From: Marinobacter sp. HL-58 | Lineage (GTDB): Bacteria; Pseudomonadota; Gammaproteobacteria; Pseudomonadales; Oleiphilaceae | Length of the DNA stretch: 64,000 nt | NCBI RefSeq assembly: GCF_001314605.1 | Contig: NZ_LIHP01000002.1 | Coordinates: 121,922-185,921, forward strand | Direction: 5' to 3' | In this document: one piece after another, positions 35,419 through 44,366 of the stretch | How the letters are laid out: every line of letters begins with the position of its first letter | How positions within the stretch are numbered: position 1 is the stretch's first letter | Translations under genes and position numbers: made by a program | Notes under the pieces: model-generated | The model's input: the letters and a program-made list of their open reading frames with translations, nothing else | Told to the model about the DNA's origin: nothing | Database searches by the model: none

Positions 35419-36312
35419 ATGGCAGAGAACGACAACACAGCCGAGCAGAGCACCAGTCCCGAGACACCCTTGCTGAGGAAGGGGCGTCCTGCGGATCCCC
35501 GGCCACCTGCGTCCGAAGGGGTGGCAGGTAATGCGGATCCGGTAAAAACGGATGCTGTGGCTCCGGAAGCGGGGCAGGCGGTTGCTGCCCCGGGGCAGGA
35601 TGAAGCGGCGGCTGAATCCGGTTCCGTCGCGAAGGATGCAGCCGGTGAGGAATCGAAAGATATTGAGCAGACCCTGGCGGAGTCCCGGCAGCGCAAGCTC
35701 AGGCTCATGCTGCGGCAGTGTGACCGGGTATTGCTGCTGGATTTTGAGCTACTGGCACTGCCTGACTGGCCCGACAACTACACCCTGTCAACAGCGCGAC
35801 GAAACCGGGATCTCTGGTTATTCAGTACCCTGTTGGCGGCCATTGTCTTTCTGAGCGGGATGACCGGTTTCGTGCCTGCCTGGATTGCCGGTGGCGGATT
35901 CGGTGCATTTGTTATTATCCTGCTCATGGGAGTGCCGGCGATTCGACGAATTTATACCTCGCGGCCATCCTACATGGATCTGATCATACGGCGTCGACGG
36001 CTGCTGCGGGATGCACGTAAGCACATCGAGCATCTGGAGGGGAAGGAGGGCCTTGTGTGGCAGTGTGCCCGCATGGCGGAATTCAATCCTGCTCTCAAGG
36101 CAATGCGCTTCAGCGAACTGCTGGCCCTGTCCGAGCGTCGGTCACTGGCCCGCAACATGACTCGCCGGGAACATATCCGTCTTTATCTTGTTTACCTCCT
36201 GGAGGCTGAGAAGGCGTATTCCCGTGTTCAGCAGGCATTTTTCGAGGGCCATCAGCGGGCAATCGATAAAGGATGGGAGTCTGTGGTATCCGAGCCGGAG
36301 AGGAGAACTTGA
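35419..36312 (+). CDS. Hypothetical protein with two membrane helices
   Basis: 297 residues. Residues 1-85 are Pro/Ala/Glu rich and look disordered. Two membrane helices follow at about 132-150 and 153-173, with a short loop between. The C-terminal 120 residues are strongly basic and helical (DLIIRRRRLLRDARKHIEHLEG), probably cytoplasmic. I do not recognise a family. ATG 35419 is chosen over the GTG just before it. Its stop codon overlaps the psrA promoter -35 element. Confidence 0.75.
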   Translation: MAENDNTAEQSTSPETPLLRKGRPADPRPPASEGVAGNADPVKTDAVAPEAGQAVAAPGQDEAAAESGSVAKDAAGEESKDIEQTLAESRQRKLRLMLRQCDRVLLLDFELLALPDWPDNYTLSTARRNRDLWLFSTLLAAIVFLSGMTGFVPAWIAGGGFGAFVIILLMGVPAIRRIYTSRPSYMDLIIRRRRLLRDARKHIEHLEGKEGLVWQCARMAEFNPALKAMRFSELLALSERRSLARNMTRREHIRLYLVYLLEAEKAYSRVQQAFFEGHQRAIDKGWESVVSEPERRT

Positions 36313-36337
36313 CAGGATTGCCGATCAAACGTATGTT
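36309..36337 (+). promoter_or_regulatory. Sigma-70 promoter of psrA
   Basis: TTGACA (36309-36314, a perfect -35), 17-base spacer, TATGTT (36332-36337). The -10 lies inside the first PsrA-type box, so a bound repressor would block RNA polymerase. Confidence 0.75.
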
Positions 36338-36352
36338 TCAAACAGACGTTTG
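36326..36352. promoter_or_regulatory. Two tandem PsrA-type operator boxes
   Basis: CAAAC-GTAT-GTTTC (36326-36339) and CAAAC-AGAC-GTTTG (36339-36352) share one base and follow the known PsrA pattern of CAAAC, four bases, GTTTG. The second is a perfect inverted repeat. They cover the -10 and start region of psrA and predict autorepression. Confidence 0.75.
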
Positions 36353-36372
36353 CTAGAGGCACTGATAATAAA

Positions 36373-37047
36373 ATGGCTCAGTCTGATACGGTTGACCGGA
36401 TTCTGGATGCGGCGGAAGAGCTTTTCGCAGAACGGGGGTTTTCAGAAACCTCGCTTCGGATGATTACCAGTAAGGCTAAGGTAAATCTGGCCGCTGTCAA
36501 TTACCATTTCGGCTCCAAGAATGCCCTCATTCATGCGGTATTTGCCCGCTTTCTAACGCCTTTCTCGGCAACACTCGAGAACGCCTTCGACGAACTTGAG
36601 GCCCGGTGTGATGGTGAACCACCCACGCTGAACCAGACACTCTGGGCTTTGACGGAGAGCGCCGTGCGCATGCCTCAGCGCAACGAGAAAGGTATTTCCA
36701 TATTCATGCGCCTGCTTGGTCTTGCCTATACCCAGTCCCAGGGGCATCTGCGCAAGTTTCTCGAGCAGGAGTACAGCCAGCCTTTCAGCCGCTTCATGCG
36801 TCTGCTGAAAGAGGCAACCCCCCAGTTGTCAGCGGTGGATCGCTACTGGCGTATCCAGTTCATGCTGGGTGCCACCGCCTTCACCATGTCCAGCAGCGAT
36901 GCGCTCAGGGATATCCTGCAGAACAAGCTGGGCGTGGAGACCACGGTTCAGGAAATCGCCGCACGCCTGGTTCCCTTCCTTGCTGCCGGAATGCAGGCCG
37001 AGGACGCCATGCTGGTACCGCCGGCCTCCAAAACCTCGGTTGCCTGA
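36373..37047 (+). CDS. psrA: PsrA, TetR-family regulator of fatty acid metabolism and rpoS
   Basis: 224 residues. The N-terminal helix-turn-helix (RILDAAEELFAERGFSETSLRMITSKAKVNLAAVNYHFGSK, shown by its ends RILDAAEELFAERGF and VNLAAVNYHFGSK) is nearly identical to PsrA of Pseudomonas, and the match continues through SIFMRLLGLAYTQSQGHLR and FMLGATAF. In Pseudomonas PsrA represses beta-oxidation genes and itself, responds to long-chain fatty acids, and activates rpoS. Two operator boxes in its own promoter agree with this. Confidence 0.9.
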   Translation: MAQSDTVDRILDAAEELFAERGFSETSLRMITSKAKVNLAAVNYHFGSKNALIHAVFARFLTPFSATLENAFDELEARCDGEPPTLNQTLWALTESAVRMPQRNEKGISIFMRLLGLAYTQSQGHLRKFLEQEYSQPFSRFMRLLKEATPQLSAVDRYWRIQFMLGATAFTMSSSDALRDILQNKLGVETTVQEIAARLVPFLAAGMQAEDAMLVPPASKTSVA

Positions 37048-37105
37048 ATCGGCCGCTCTCGGTTAGGCTTCCGGTTTGGTTTGTCCGCCGGGAGCGTAAC
37101 ACCGC

Positions 37106-37612
37106 ATGCCAAGTGAAGGTTCTTCAACGCCAGTCCCCCGAATAGAGATCAGTCTGGATGCACAGGCACTGACCCTGTACGCGGATGATGCCTCAGATCC
37201 GCTTTCCTTCTCCGTCTCAACTGCGCTGAATGGTCCTGGTGAAAAGGACGGCAGTGGCTGTACACCGAGAGGCCGGCATTATGTGCGGGCGATGATTGGT
37301 GGGGATGCCCCCCTGAATGCGGTGTTTGTGGCCCGCCGGCCGACGGGCGAAGTGTATTCGGCGGAACTGGCTGAGCAGTTTCCCGGCCGTGACTGGATTC
37401 TGTCCCGGATCCTATGGCTGTGTGGTCTGGAGCGCGGCAAAAATCGTGGCCCCGGGGTCGATAGTTTTCGCCGCTTCATATACATTCACGGCACACCGGA
37501 TTCAGAACCCATGGGTGTTCCTCGTTCACATGGCTGTATCCGCATGCGCAATACGGATGTCGCCGCCCTGTACGACCGGCTCAGGCCGGGTACACCTGTA
37601 TTCCTTGAGTGA
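37106..37612 (+). CDS. L,D-transpeptidase (YkuD) domain protein without signal peptide
   Basis: 168 residues, essentially one YkuD domain. The catalytic motif is complete: His129 (YIHGTPD) and Ser141-His-Gly-Cys144 (RSHGCIRM). YkuD enzymes form 3-3 crosslinks or attach proteins to peptidoglycan, in the periplasm. No signal peptide or membrane helix is visible from the chosen ATG, which has GGGAG upstream. Either export uses another route or it acts in the cytoplasm. Confidence 0.85.
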   Translation: MPSEGSSTPVPRIEISLDAQALTLYADDASDPLSFSVSTALNGPGEKDGSGCTPRGRHYVRAMIGGDAPLNAVFVARRPTGEVYSAELAEQFPGRDWILSRILWLCGLERGKNRGPGVDSFRRFIYIHGTPDSEPMGVPRSHGCIRMRNTDVAALYDRLRPGTPVFLE

Positions 37613-37688
37613 AGACGGCATTCCTGGCAAGCAGAGTGAATACCTTGTCCATGTGTAACCGCAACCCGTCACCGAACCGGGGGAGTCG

Positions 37689-38930
37689 ATGATTGAAGAA
37701 ACGCCTGCCGTAGTAAATACCTGGATACAGGACTGGAACCTGTTGTCGGAGGGCTGGCGGGTCGGGCTGGTGGTGTTTGCCCTGGTGTTCGGTACCGCTG
37801 TGGTTGCCTATATTGCCAGTTTCACCGTGGGTGCCATCGAGCGTCGATTCAAAAAAACCGACAACCTCTGGGACGATGCCTTGCTCCATGCCGCCAGAAA
37901 GCCGGTGGTGGCTTTTGTCTGGTTGCAGGGGGTGTATTGGGCGGCGGAGGTTGCTCACCGTTACTCGGATGCCGAGATATTTTCCGCCAACGACAAGCTG
38001 CTTCAGCTTGGCTTTATCGTATTGCTGGTATGGACCCTGCTGCGACTGATCAAGCAGGGGGAGGAGATGCTGACGTCGCCTCTGAAGATGAAAACGCCGA
38101 TGGATTACACCACGGTCAATGCCATCAGCAAGCTTTCCCGCGCCGTCGTTATTATCACTGCCTCGCTGACGGCGCTTCAGTCCATGGGGTTCAGTATTTC
38201 CGGGGTATTGGCGTTTGGCGGTGTTGGCGGTATCGCGGTCGGGTTTGCGGCAAAAGACTTGCTGGCCAACTTTTTTGGCGGCTTTATCATTCACCTGGAC
38301 CGGCCTTTCAAGGTGGGCGACTGGGTCCGGTCGCCGGACCGCAACATTGAGGGTACTGTCGAACAGATTGGCTGGCGCCTGACAACGGTCCGGACTTTTG
38401 ACAAGCGCCCCCTTTATGTTCCCAATGCGGCGTTTACTTCCATCGCCGTGGAAAATCCTTCCCGAATGCTCAACCGCCGCATTTCAGAGACCATCGGGAT
38501 TCGCTATGCGGATGTCGGTAGTATGGCGCAGATTGTTGCAGACATACGATCCATGCTTGAAAACCATGAGGATATTGACCAGAACCAGACCCTGATCGTC
38601 AATTTCCTGGCTTTCAATGCGTCGTCACTGGACATCATGGTGTATACCTTCACCCGGACCATCGAGTGGGTAAGGTTTCATGAAGTCAAACAGGACGTGC
38701 TGCTGAAGATCAGCGATATTATCGAAGCCCACGGGGCGGAGGTTGCCTTCCCGACACGCACACTTCACATGCCCGATGGTGTACGCGTGGCCGGTAACGG
38801 GTCCGACAAGGGCAGTGACAGGGATGCTTCCAGTGCCGAGCCCGGGGCTTCCAGTGCGCCGGTGGACGGCAGCGAAAACTCCAGCGAGACGCAGGGGGAC
38901 AGTGCAGAGGCAACAGGGGATTCATCATGA
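37689..38930 (+). CDS. MscS-family mechanosensitive channel
   Basis: 413 residues. Several membrane helices precede the MscS core, in which the pore helix reads SISGVLAFGGVGGIAVGFAAKDLLANFFGG, followed by the beta domain (LDRPFKVGDWV, VEQIGWRLTTVRT, VPNAAF). Opens on membrane tension to release solutes after hypo-osmotic shock. The last 45 residues are Ser/Gly/Glu-rich and disordered. Its stop overlaps the start of the next gene (ATGA). Confidence 0.93.
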   Translation: MIEETPAVVNTWIQDWNLLSEGWRVGLVVFALVFGTAVVAYIASFTVGAIERRFKKTDNLWDDALLHAARKPVVAFVWLQGVYWAAEVAHRYSDAEIFSANDKLLQLGFIVLLVWTLLRLIKQGEEMLTSPLKMKTPMDYTTVNAISKLSRAVVIITASLTALQSMGFSISGVLAFGGVGGIAVGFAAKDLLANFFGGFIIHLDRPFKVGDWVRSPDRNIEGTVEQIGWRLTTVRTFDKRPLYVPNAAFTSIAVENPSRMLNRRISETIGIRYADVGSMAQIVADIRSMLENHEDIDQNQTLIVNFLAFNASSLDIMVYTFTRTIEWVRFHEVKQDVLLKISDIIEAHGAEVAFPTRTLHMPDGVRVAGNGSDKGSDRDASSAEPGASSAPVDGSENSSETQGDSAEATGDSS

Positions 38931-39709
38931 GCACAGAGAATACCGGGCAGCCGGTAGGCATTATTGGCGGTACCGGGCTCACGACTCTGTCGGGGCTGCA
39001 GATAACGGGTGAGCGTTCTGTGAATACACCATGGGGGCAACCCTCGTCGAAGCTGGTGGAGGGGCGTCTGGGCGACCAGTCGGTTGTATTCCTTGCCCGC
39101 CACGGTAATCCCCATCGTATTCCTCCGCATCAGGTCAACTACCGCGCCAATGTGCAGGCACTCCATGATGCCGGTGTCCGCACCATTGTGGGTGTCAATG
39201 CCGTCGGTGGGATTCACCCTGACATGGGGCCGGCGCACATTGTCATTCCTGACCAGATCATTGATTACACCTGGGGCAGGGCAAGTACCTTTTTCGAGGG
39301 TGAGCTGGAAGAGACCACGCATATCGACTTCACCTGGCCTTACACTGAAAAGGCCCGTGAACTGCTGATCAGTGCCGCCCGGGACGAAGCACTGTCATTT
39401 TCCGATTTCGGTGTCTACGGGGCCACCCAGGGGCCGAGACTGGAGACGGCCGCGGAAGTCTTGAAGCTCGAGCGGGACGGCTGTGATCTGGTGGGTATGA
39501 CCGGTATGCCGGAAGCCGCGCTGGCCGCTGAACTGCAGATGAACTATGTGTGCCTGGCACTGGTGGTAAACCGGGCCGCCGGAAAGTCTGACCACATCAT
39601 TACGATGACTGAAATCGAGGCCGCCATCGAACAGGGGATGTCCGGCATCAAGCGGATCCTCGAAGTCTCAATGGCTGGCCTCGGCGGCCTTACTCCTCAA
39701 TTTTCTTGA
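38927..39709 (+). CDS. S-methyl-5'-thioinosine phosphorylase (PNP/MTAP family)
   Basis: 260 residues with the phosphorylase motifs GIIGGTGL, ARHGNPHRIPPHQVNYRAN, GVNAVGGI and GVYGATQGPRLET, plus the MGMTGMPEA-type substrate loop (VGMTGMPEAALAAEL). In Pseudomonas the gene next to csiV and mfd encodes methylthioinosine phosphorylase, used for polyamine by-product salvage; the same neighbourhood here supports that over methylthioadenosine phosphorylase. Its end overlaps the convergent csiV by 20 bases. Confidence 0.85.
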   Translation: MSTENTGQPVGIIGGTGLTTLSGLQITGERSVNTPWGQPSSKLVEGRLGDQSVVFLARHGNPHRIPPHQVNYRANVQALHDAGVRTIVGVNAVGGIHPDMGPAHIVIPDQIIDYTWGRASTFFEGELEETTHIDFTWPYTEKARELLISAARDEALSFSDFGVYGATQGPRLETAAEVLKLERDGCDLVGMTGMPEAALAAELQMNYVCLALVVNRAAGKSDHIITMTEIEAAIEQGMSGIKRILEVSMAGLGGLTPQFS

Positions 39710-40634
39710 AGAAAACCAGTACGCCGATGGTGGGTGAGTCCAGAAAATGGACCTCCTCACTGCGCATGCGTCGAGTCTCGCGGATCCAGGTCAGCAGCTC
39801 TGCCCGTGGCCAGTTGGCGCCGGAAATCAGCGTCTGGTTTCCCTCGGTTACGTCTCCGGTGTCCGCCAGGGCGGCCACCGCGCTTTCGGTGTCTTCGTCG
39901 AGCGGGGCTGCGTCGCCGCCAGCAGGCAGAGAATCTCCGTCGCCTTCAATAGGCTGAATGTTGTCTTCCTTGCCCTCACCTGGTGCCAGCGCGTCAGGGC
40001 TGGGTGAATGGCTCTCAACGGACCCGGGGAGCCAGTGGTTGAGTTGCACGCCAACATGCAGGTAGCGCTGCCTGTCGATGGTAATGTGGCCTTCCACCTC
40101 GCGGTGCCCCGCTTCTTCCAGCCAGTCACCAATGGCTACCCGTAATGGCTCTCCTTCAAAGTCAGGTGGGAACGACTGGTACCAGCCCGTGGCCAGCAGT
40201 ACCCGGTACCGGCCACTGTTTTCCAGCCGGTTGGCGGCCGAGTTCAGGTGAAGGTCACTCCGTGAAACCAGTTCCAGGGTGGTTTCGCTGCTGCCATCCC
40301 GGTTGACTGCCCGCAGGATTTCTTCGATATCCGGGCTGGGGGGTTCGGGGATGCGGCTGGCCATCCGTTCATTGATATTCTCGGGTGCGGTCTTGCGCTC
40401 AAGGATCACGAACTCGGCACGATAGTAGTCTTTGCGGGGTTCGCCCGGTTCAGTCGCTTCGCCGTTTCCGTCTTGCTCTTCCGGAATATCAACGGTTGCA
40501 GCCTCCTCGGAGGATTGCTGAGCTGATGCCAGTGGTGACAGGATCAGCGCCACTGCAAAAATCATAAAAGACTTTTCAAGTAATACGTTACCGGGCGTTC
40601 GCAAGGGCTTTGCTCCAATGTTCCTGTTGTTCAT
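39690..40634 (-). CDS. csiV: CsiV-like periplasmic protein
   Basis: About 314 residues. A signal sequence (SFMIFAVALILSPLASA) is preceded by some 20 polar residues, which is long for an n-region. The mature protein has the YRAEFVILER and QRYLHVGVQLNHWLP strands and an Asp/Glu/Ser/Gly-rich insert. This is the CsiV family, a peptidoglycan-binding periplasmic protein described in Vibrio. Start choice is open: ATG 40634 has AGAGG upstream, while ATG 40661 would overlap mfd by four bases. Transcribed with mfd. Confidence 0.8.
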   Translation of the reverse strand: MNNRNIGAKPLRTPGNVLLEKSFMIFAVALILSPLASAQQSSEEAATVDIPEEQDGNGEATEPGEPRKDYYRAEFVILERKTAPENINERMASRIPEPPSPDIEEILRAVNRDGSSETTLELVSRSDLHLNSAANRLENSGRYRVLLATGWYQSFPPDFEGEPLRVAIGDWLEEAGHREVEGHITIDRQRYLHVGVQLNHWLPGSVESHSPSPDALAPGEGKEDNIQPIEGDGDSLPAGGDAAPLDEDTESAVAALADTGDVTEGNQTLISGANWPRAELLTWIRETRRMRSEEVHFLDSPTIGVLVFFKKIEE

Positions 40635-40657
40635 CAGGGGCCTCTGGGCCGGGGGTA

Positions 40658-43600
40658 TCATGAAACCAGTTGGTCCAGCATGTCGGAAATGCCGTCGAGT
40701 TTACCACTGGTTGAGGTGTCGTTCAGCCGGAAACGGAAACTGTTGGCACCTTCAAGCCGATACTGATCCGGTGAGGATTGCACTTTTTTAACCAGCACCA
40801 GCGGATCCACCGGGGTGGAACTGCCAAATTCCAGCCGTGCCCATTCCTTGCCGGCGTCCACTTTCACAATTCCCAGGGCTTCCGCGCGGATCCTGAGCTC
40901 CGACTGGCGGATGAGATTTTTGGCCGGCTCCGGTAACAATCCGAAGCGATCGATCATTTCAACCTGAAGTTCTTTTAATCCTTCCCTGTCGCTGACGCTG
41001 GCAATGCGTTTGTAGAGCATCAGCCGGTTGTGAACATCGGGCAGGTAGTCGTCGGGGATCAGCGCCGGTATCCGCAGGTTCATTTCGGTACCGTGGCTCA
41101 GGGGCAGCTCGGCATTGGGAGTCCGGCCCTCGCGAATGGCCTGTACTGCTTCGTCCAGCAGTTGCATGTACAGGGTAAAGCCGATGCTCTCAATCTGTCC
41201 GCTCTGTTCCTCGCCCAGAAGCTCTCCCGCCCCGCGGATCTCAAGGTCGTGGGTGGCGAGCATGAACCCGGCGCCAAGGTCCTGGGCTTCCGAGATGGCC
41301 TCCAGGCGTTTCTTGGCATCTGCCGTGATGGATCTGGGTGGTGGTGTCAGCAGGTAGGCGTAGGCCTGGTGGTGGGAGCGCCCGACCCGTCCCCGCAACT
41401 GGTGCAGCTGGGCCAGCCCGAATTTGTCGGCACGTTCGATGATTATGGTGTTGGCGCTGGGTATGTCGATACCGGTTTCGATGATGGTGGTGCACACCAG
41501 CACGTTGAAGCGTTTGTGGTAGAAGTCCGACATGATCTGTTCCAGCTCACGCTCCCGCATCTGGCCGTGGGCGACACCCACGCGGGCCTCGGGAATCAGC
41601 CGCCGCAGATCTTCGGCGGTTTTCTCGATGGTGGCCACATCGTTGTGCAGGAAATACACCTGACCGCCACGGAGGACTTCCCGCAGGATGGCTTCCTTGA
41701 CCATGGCTTCGTCCCGTTGCCGGACGAAGGTTTTGACGGACAGGCGCCGGGCAGGCGGAGTGGCAATGATCGACAGATCCCTCAGGTGGCCCATGGCCAT
41801 GTTCAGGGTCCTGGGAATCGGGGTGGCTGTCAGGTTCAGCATGTCGACTTCGGCCCGAAGGGCTTTCAGGCGTTCTTTCTGCTGTACGCCGAAACGGTGT
41901 TCTTCATCGATGATTACCAGGCCCAGGTTCCTGAATCGGATATCACCCTGCAGCAGTTTGTGGGTGCCAATCACAATGTCCGCCTTGCCGGCTTCGATGG
42001 CGGCAAGGGCCTTGCTGGTCTGGCTGCCGCTACGGAAGCGGCTGAGCAGTTCCACGTTGACGGCGGTGTCGGAAAAGCGATCCCGGAAGGACTCGTAGTG
42101 CTGTTGTGCCAGCAGGGTGGTGGGCACCAGCACCGCCACCTGTTTGCCGGAGTAGGTGGCCATAAAGGCCGCACGCATGGCCACTTCGGTTTTGCCGAAG
42201 CCCACGTCACCACAGACCAGGCGGTCCATGGGCTTCTCGCTGATCATGTCCTGGAAAACCGCCTCGATGGCTGCCTGCTGGTCCGGTGTTTCCTCGAACG
42301 GGAAGCCGGCGGCAAAGGCCCGGTAGGCTTCCTTGGGGTCCTCGAAGGAGAAACCCTTGCGCGCTTCCCGGCGTGCATAGACATCCAGAAGTTCGGCCGC
42401 GGTGTCGCGAATCTTCTCCAGGGCTTTCTGTTTGGCGTTGCTCCAGCGATCAGTGCCCAGCTTGTGCAGGGGCGCGTGGTCGGTATCGGAGCCGGTATAG
42501 CGGGAAATCAGGTGCAGGCTGGAGACCGGCACATAGAGTTTCGAACCGCCGGCGTACTCCAGCATCAGGAATTCGCTGGCTTCCCCTTCCACGGTGATGG
42601 TCTCCAGCCCCTGGTAGCGGCCGACACCGTGGTCGATATGCACCACCGGAGCGCCAATTCGCAGTTCGGAGAGATCACGATAGCCGGAATCGTCCGCTTC
42701 GGTGGGCTTTTCCCGACGCCGGCGCTGCAATACCCGTTCACCGAAAAGCGCCGTTTCTGTCACCAGCGCAATGTGCTGCTGGGGCAGAACCAGGCCGTAC
42801 TCCATTGGCGCCACGGTGATACCAAGAGTGCAGTCCCGGTCCTCCGTGAAGTCTCGCCAGCTGTCCAGCGCCGTCACCCGTAGTCCGTGATCGGCCAGGT
42901 TCTCTATCAGTGCCTCGCGGCGCCCCGAGGACTCTGCGCATATCAGCACCCGGCCGTGGAATTCATTGATAAAGCGCTTGAGACGGGCAGCCGGATCGGC
43001 CGCACGGCCGTCCATGGACACATCGGGCAGAACGTCGGTAGGGCAATTGTTCCCGCCGGCCGAGTCGGTTGTCTCGGTGGTCAGCGTGACTCTGGGGAAA
43101 TGCTTGAGCTGACCAAACAGTTCGTCCTGCTGCAGGAACAGTTGTGCCGGAGGAAGAATGGGCCGCATCCGGTCATGGCGGCGCTCCTCGTAGCGTGCCC
43201 GGGTATCCGCATCGAAATGTTCGGCAGCCTCATGAAGGCCGGCAGCGGTAAATACCAGGGTTTCTCCCGGCAGGTAGTCGAAAAGGGTTGCTGTCTGTTC
43301 GAAAAACAGCGGCAGGTAGTATTCGATTCCCGGTGGGGTAATGCCGTGGGTGACATCCTGATAGATCGGCGCGTCCTTGTCAGCATGGGGAAACTGCTCG
43401 AACCAGCGGTTACGGAACCCTGAGCGGGCTTCCTTGTGCCAGGGAAACTCGTTGGCCGGTAACAGTTCAATTTTTTCGATCCGGTCGATGGAGCGCTGGG
43501 TTTCCGGATCAAACGTACGGAGTGTCTCGATTTCATCGTCGAAAAGGTCAATCCGGTAGGGCAGCGTGGCGCCCATGGGGAAAATATCCAGGATGGCACC

Positions 43601-44167
43601 GCGCACCGCGTATTCACCGTGCTCATAGACATTCTCTGCATGCCGGTAACCCGCCGCTTCCAGCTGCATGCGCCAGGTGTCAATGTCCAGCGACTGCCCC
43701 ACCTCCAGCAGCAGGGTGTTGCCCTGCAGGTAGCTGACTGGTGGCAGGCGATGCATCAGTGTGCGCGCCGGCACAACGAGTACACCGTGGTTGGTTGAGG
43801 GTAGTCGGTGCAGCGCCCGGATACGCCTGGAGGTGATGTCCTGGTGCGGCGAGAACAGGTCGTAGGGCAGGGTTTCCCAGTCCGGCAGCGACAACACCTC
43901 CAGGCCGTCCGGTGTTATGGCGGCCTGGTCTTCATCGGCGGGCAGGCCAAGGTAGAAACGCATGGCCTGTTCCAGCCGGATGGCTTCGTCGGTACTGCGG
44001 GTAATGACCAGTGTCAGTCCGGCGTGAGCCTGTGCGCTCTCGCAGATTGCCAGAGCGTCGCTGCTACCGTGTAACTGCCCCCAGGTACGATGATCCGCCG
44101 CCTTGTGCAGCGCAGTGGGCGCCACCAGCGCAGTTGCGTTTTCGGATTGGGAGTCACCTTGGCTCAT
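40658..44167 (-). CDS. mfd: Mfd, transcription-repair coupling factor
   Basis: Displaces stalled RNA polymerase at DNA lesions and recruits UvrA. 1169 residues, normal length. In order: UvrB-like region, RNA polymerase-binding Tudor domain (VHIDHGVGRYQGLETI), RecG-like helicase core with Walker A GDVGFGKTEVAMRAAF, DEEH box VIIDEEHRFGV and the QLRGRVGRSHHQAYAYLL motif VI, then the C-terminal TRCF domain. A -10-like TATAAT lies on the minus strand at 44194-44189. Confidence 0.97.
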   Translation of the reverse strand: MSQGDSQSENATALVAPTALHKAADHRTWGQLHGSSDALAICESAQAHAGLTLVITRSTDEAIRLEQAMRFYLGLPADEDQAAITPDGLEVLSLPDWETLPYDLFSPHQDITSRRIRALHRLPSTNHGVLVVPARTLMHRLPPVSYLQGNTLLLEVGQSLDIDTWRMQLEAAGYRHAENVYEHGEYAVRGAILDIFPMGATLPYRIDLFDDEIETLRTFDPETQRSIDRIEKIELLPANEFPWHKEARSGFRNRWFEQFPHADKDAPIYQDVTHGITPPGIEYYLPLFFEQTATLFDYLPGETLVFTAAGLHEAAEHFDADTRARYEERRHDRMRPILPPAQLFLQQDELFGQLKHFPRVTLTTETTDSAGGNNCPTDVLPDVSMDGRAADPAARLKRFINEFHGRVLICAESSGRREALIENLADHGLRVTALDSWRDFTEDRDCTLGITVAPMEYGLVLPQQHIALVTETALFGERVLQRRRREKPTEADDSGYRDLSELRIGAPVVHIDHGVGRYQGLETITVEGEASEFLMLEYAGGSKLYVPVSSLHLISRYTGSDTDHAPLHKLGTDRWSNAKQKALEKIRDTAAELLDVYARREARKGFSFEDPKEAYRAFAAGFPFEETPDQQAAIEAVFQDMISEKPMDRLVCGDVGFGKTEVAMRAAFMATYSGKQVAVLVPTTLLAQQHYESFRDRFSDTAVNVELLSRFRSGSQTSKALAAIEAGKADIVIGTHKLLQGDIRFRNLGLVIIDEEHRFGVQQKERLKALRAEVDMLNLTATPIPRTLNMAMGHLRDLSIIATPPARRLSVKTFVRQRDEAMVKEAILREVLRGGQVYFLHNDVATIEKTAEDLRRLIPEARVGVAHGQMRERELEQIMSDFYHKRFNVLVCTTIIETGIDIPSANTIIIERADKFGLAQLHQLRGRVGRSHHQAYAYLLTPPPRSITADAKKRLEAISEAQDLGAGFMLATHDLEIRGAGELLGEEQSGQIESIGFTLYMQLLDEAVQAIREGRTPNAELPLSHGTEMNLRIPALIPDDYLPDVHNRLMLYKRIASVSDREGLKELQVEMIDRFGLLPEPAKNLIRQSELRIRAEALGIVKVDAGKEWARLEFGSSTPVDPLVLVKKVQSSPDQYRLEGANSFRFRLNDTSTSGKLDGISDMLDQLVS

Positions 44168-44296
44168 GGTGATTGTGGTTCTCCTGATATTATATTGGTG
44201 GCGCGGGAAATGGCGAGGCGCGTATTCTACCGACCGGGGATGTCGCTGTCATGACACCAGTGCCATACTGCTGACAGGGAGAGTGGATGTCCGTAT

Positions 44297-44325
44297 TTGC
44301 TGTCTGAAGCAGAACATTGGATAAT
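44297..44325 (+). promoter_or_regulatory. Sigma-70 promoter of gap
   Basis: TTGCTG (44297-44302), 17-base spacer, GATAAT (44320-44325). Start expected near 44332, about 35 bases before the gap GTG. It lies in the 199-base divergent gap between mfd and gap. Confidence 0.5.
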
Positions 44326-44366
44326 GTGCGCCTAATTTTCCAGGTCCCAACTGCAGAGGTTCAAGC

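Noticed and set aside
35298..35531. 77-residue plus-strand frame after the ribE promoter
   Set aside because: It overlaps the start of the membrane protein gene in another frame and has no ribosome site or recognisable domain.
41030..42883. 617-residue open frame on the plus strand
   Set aside because: It lies wholly antisense to the conserved helicase core of mfd and shows no family motif; long antisense frames are common in GC-rich DNA.
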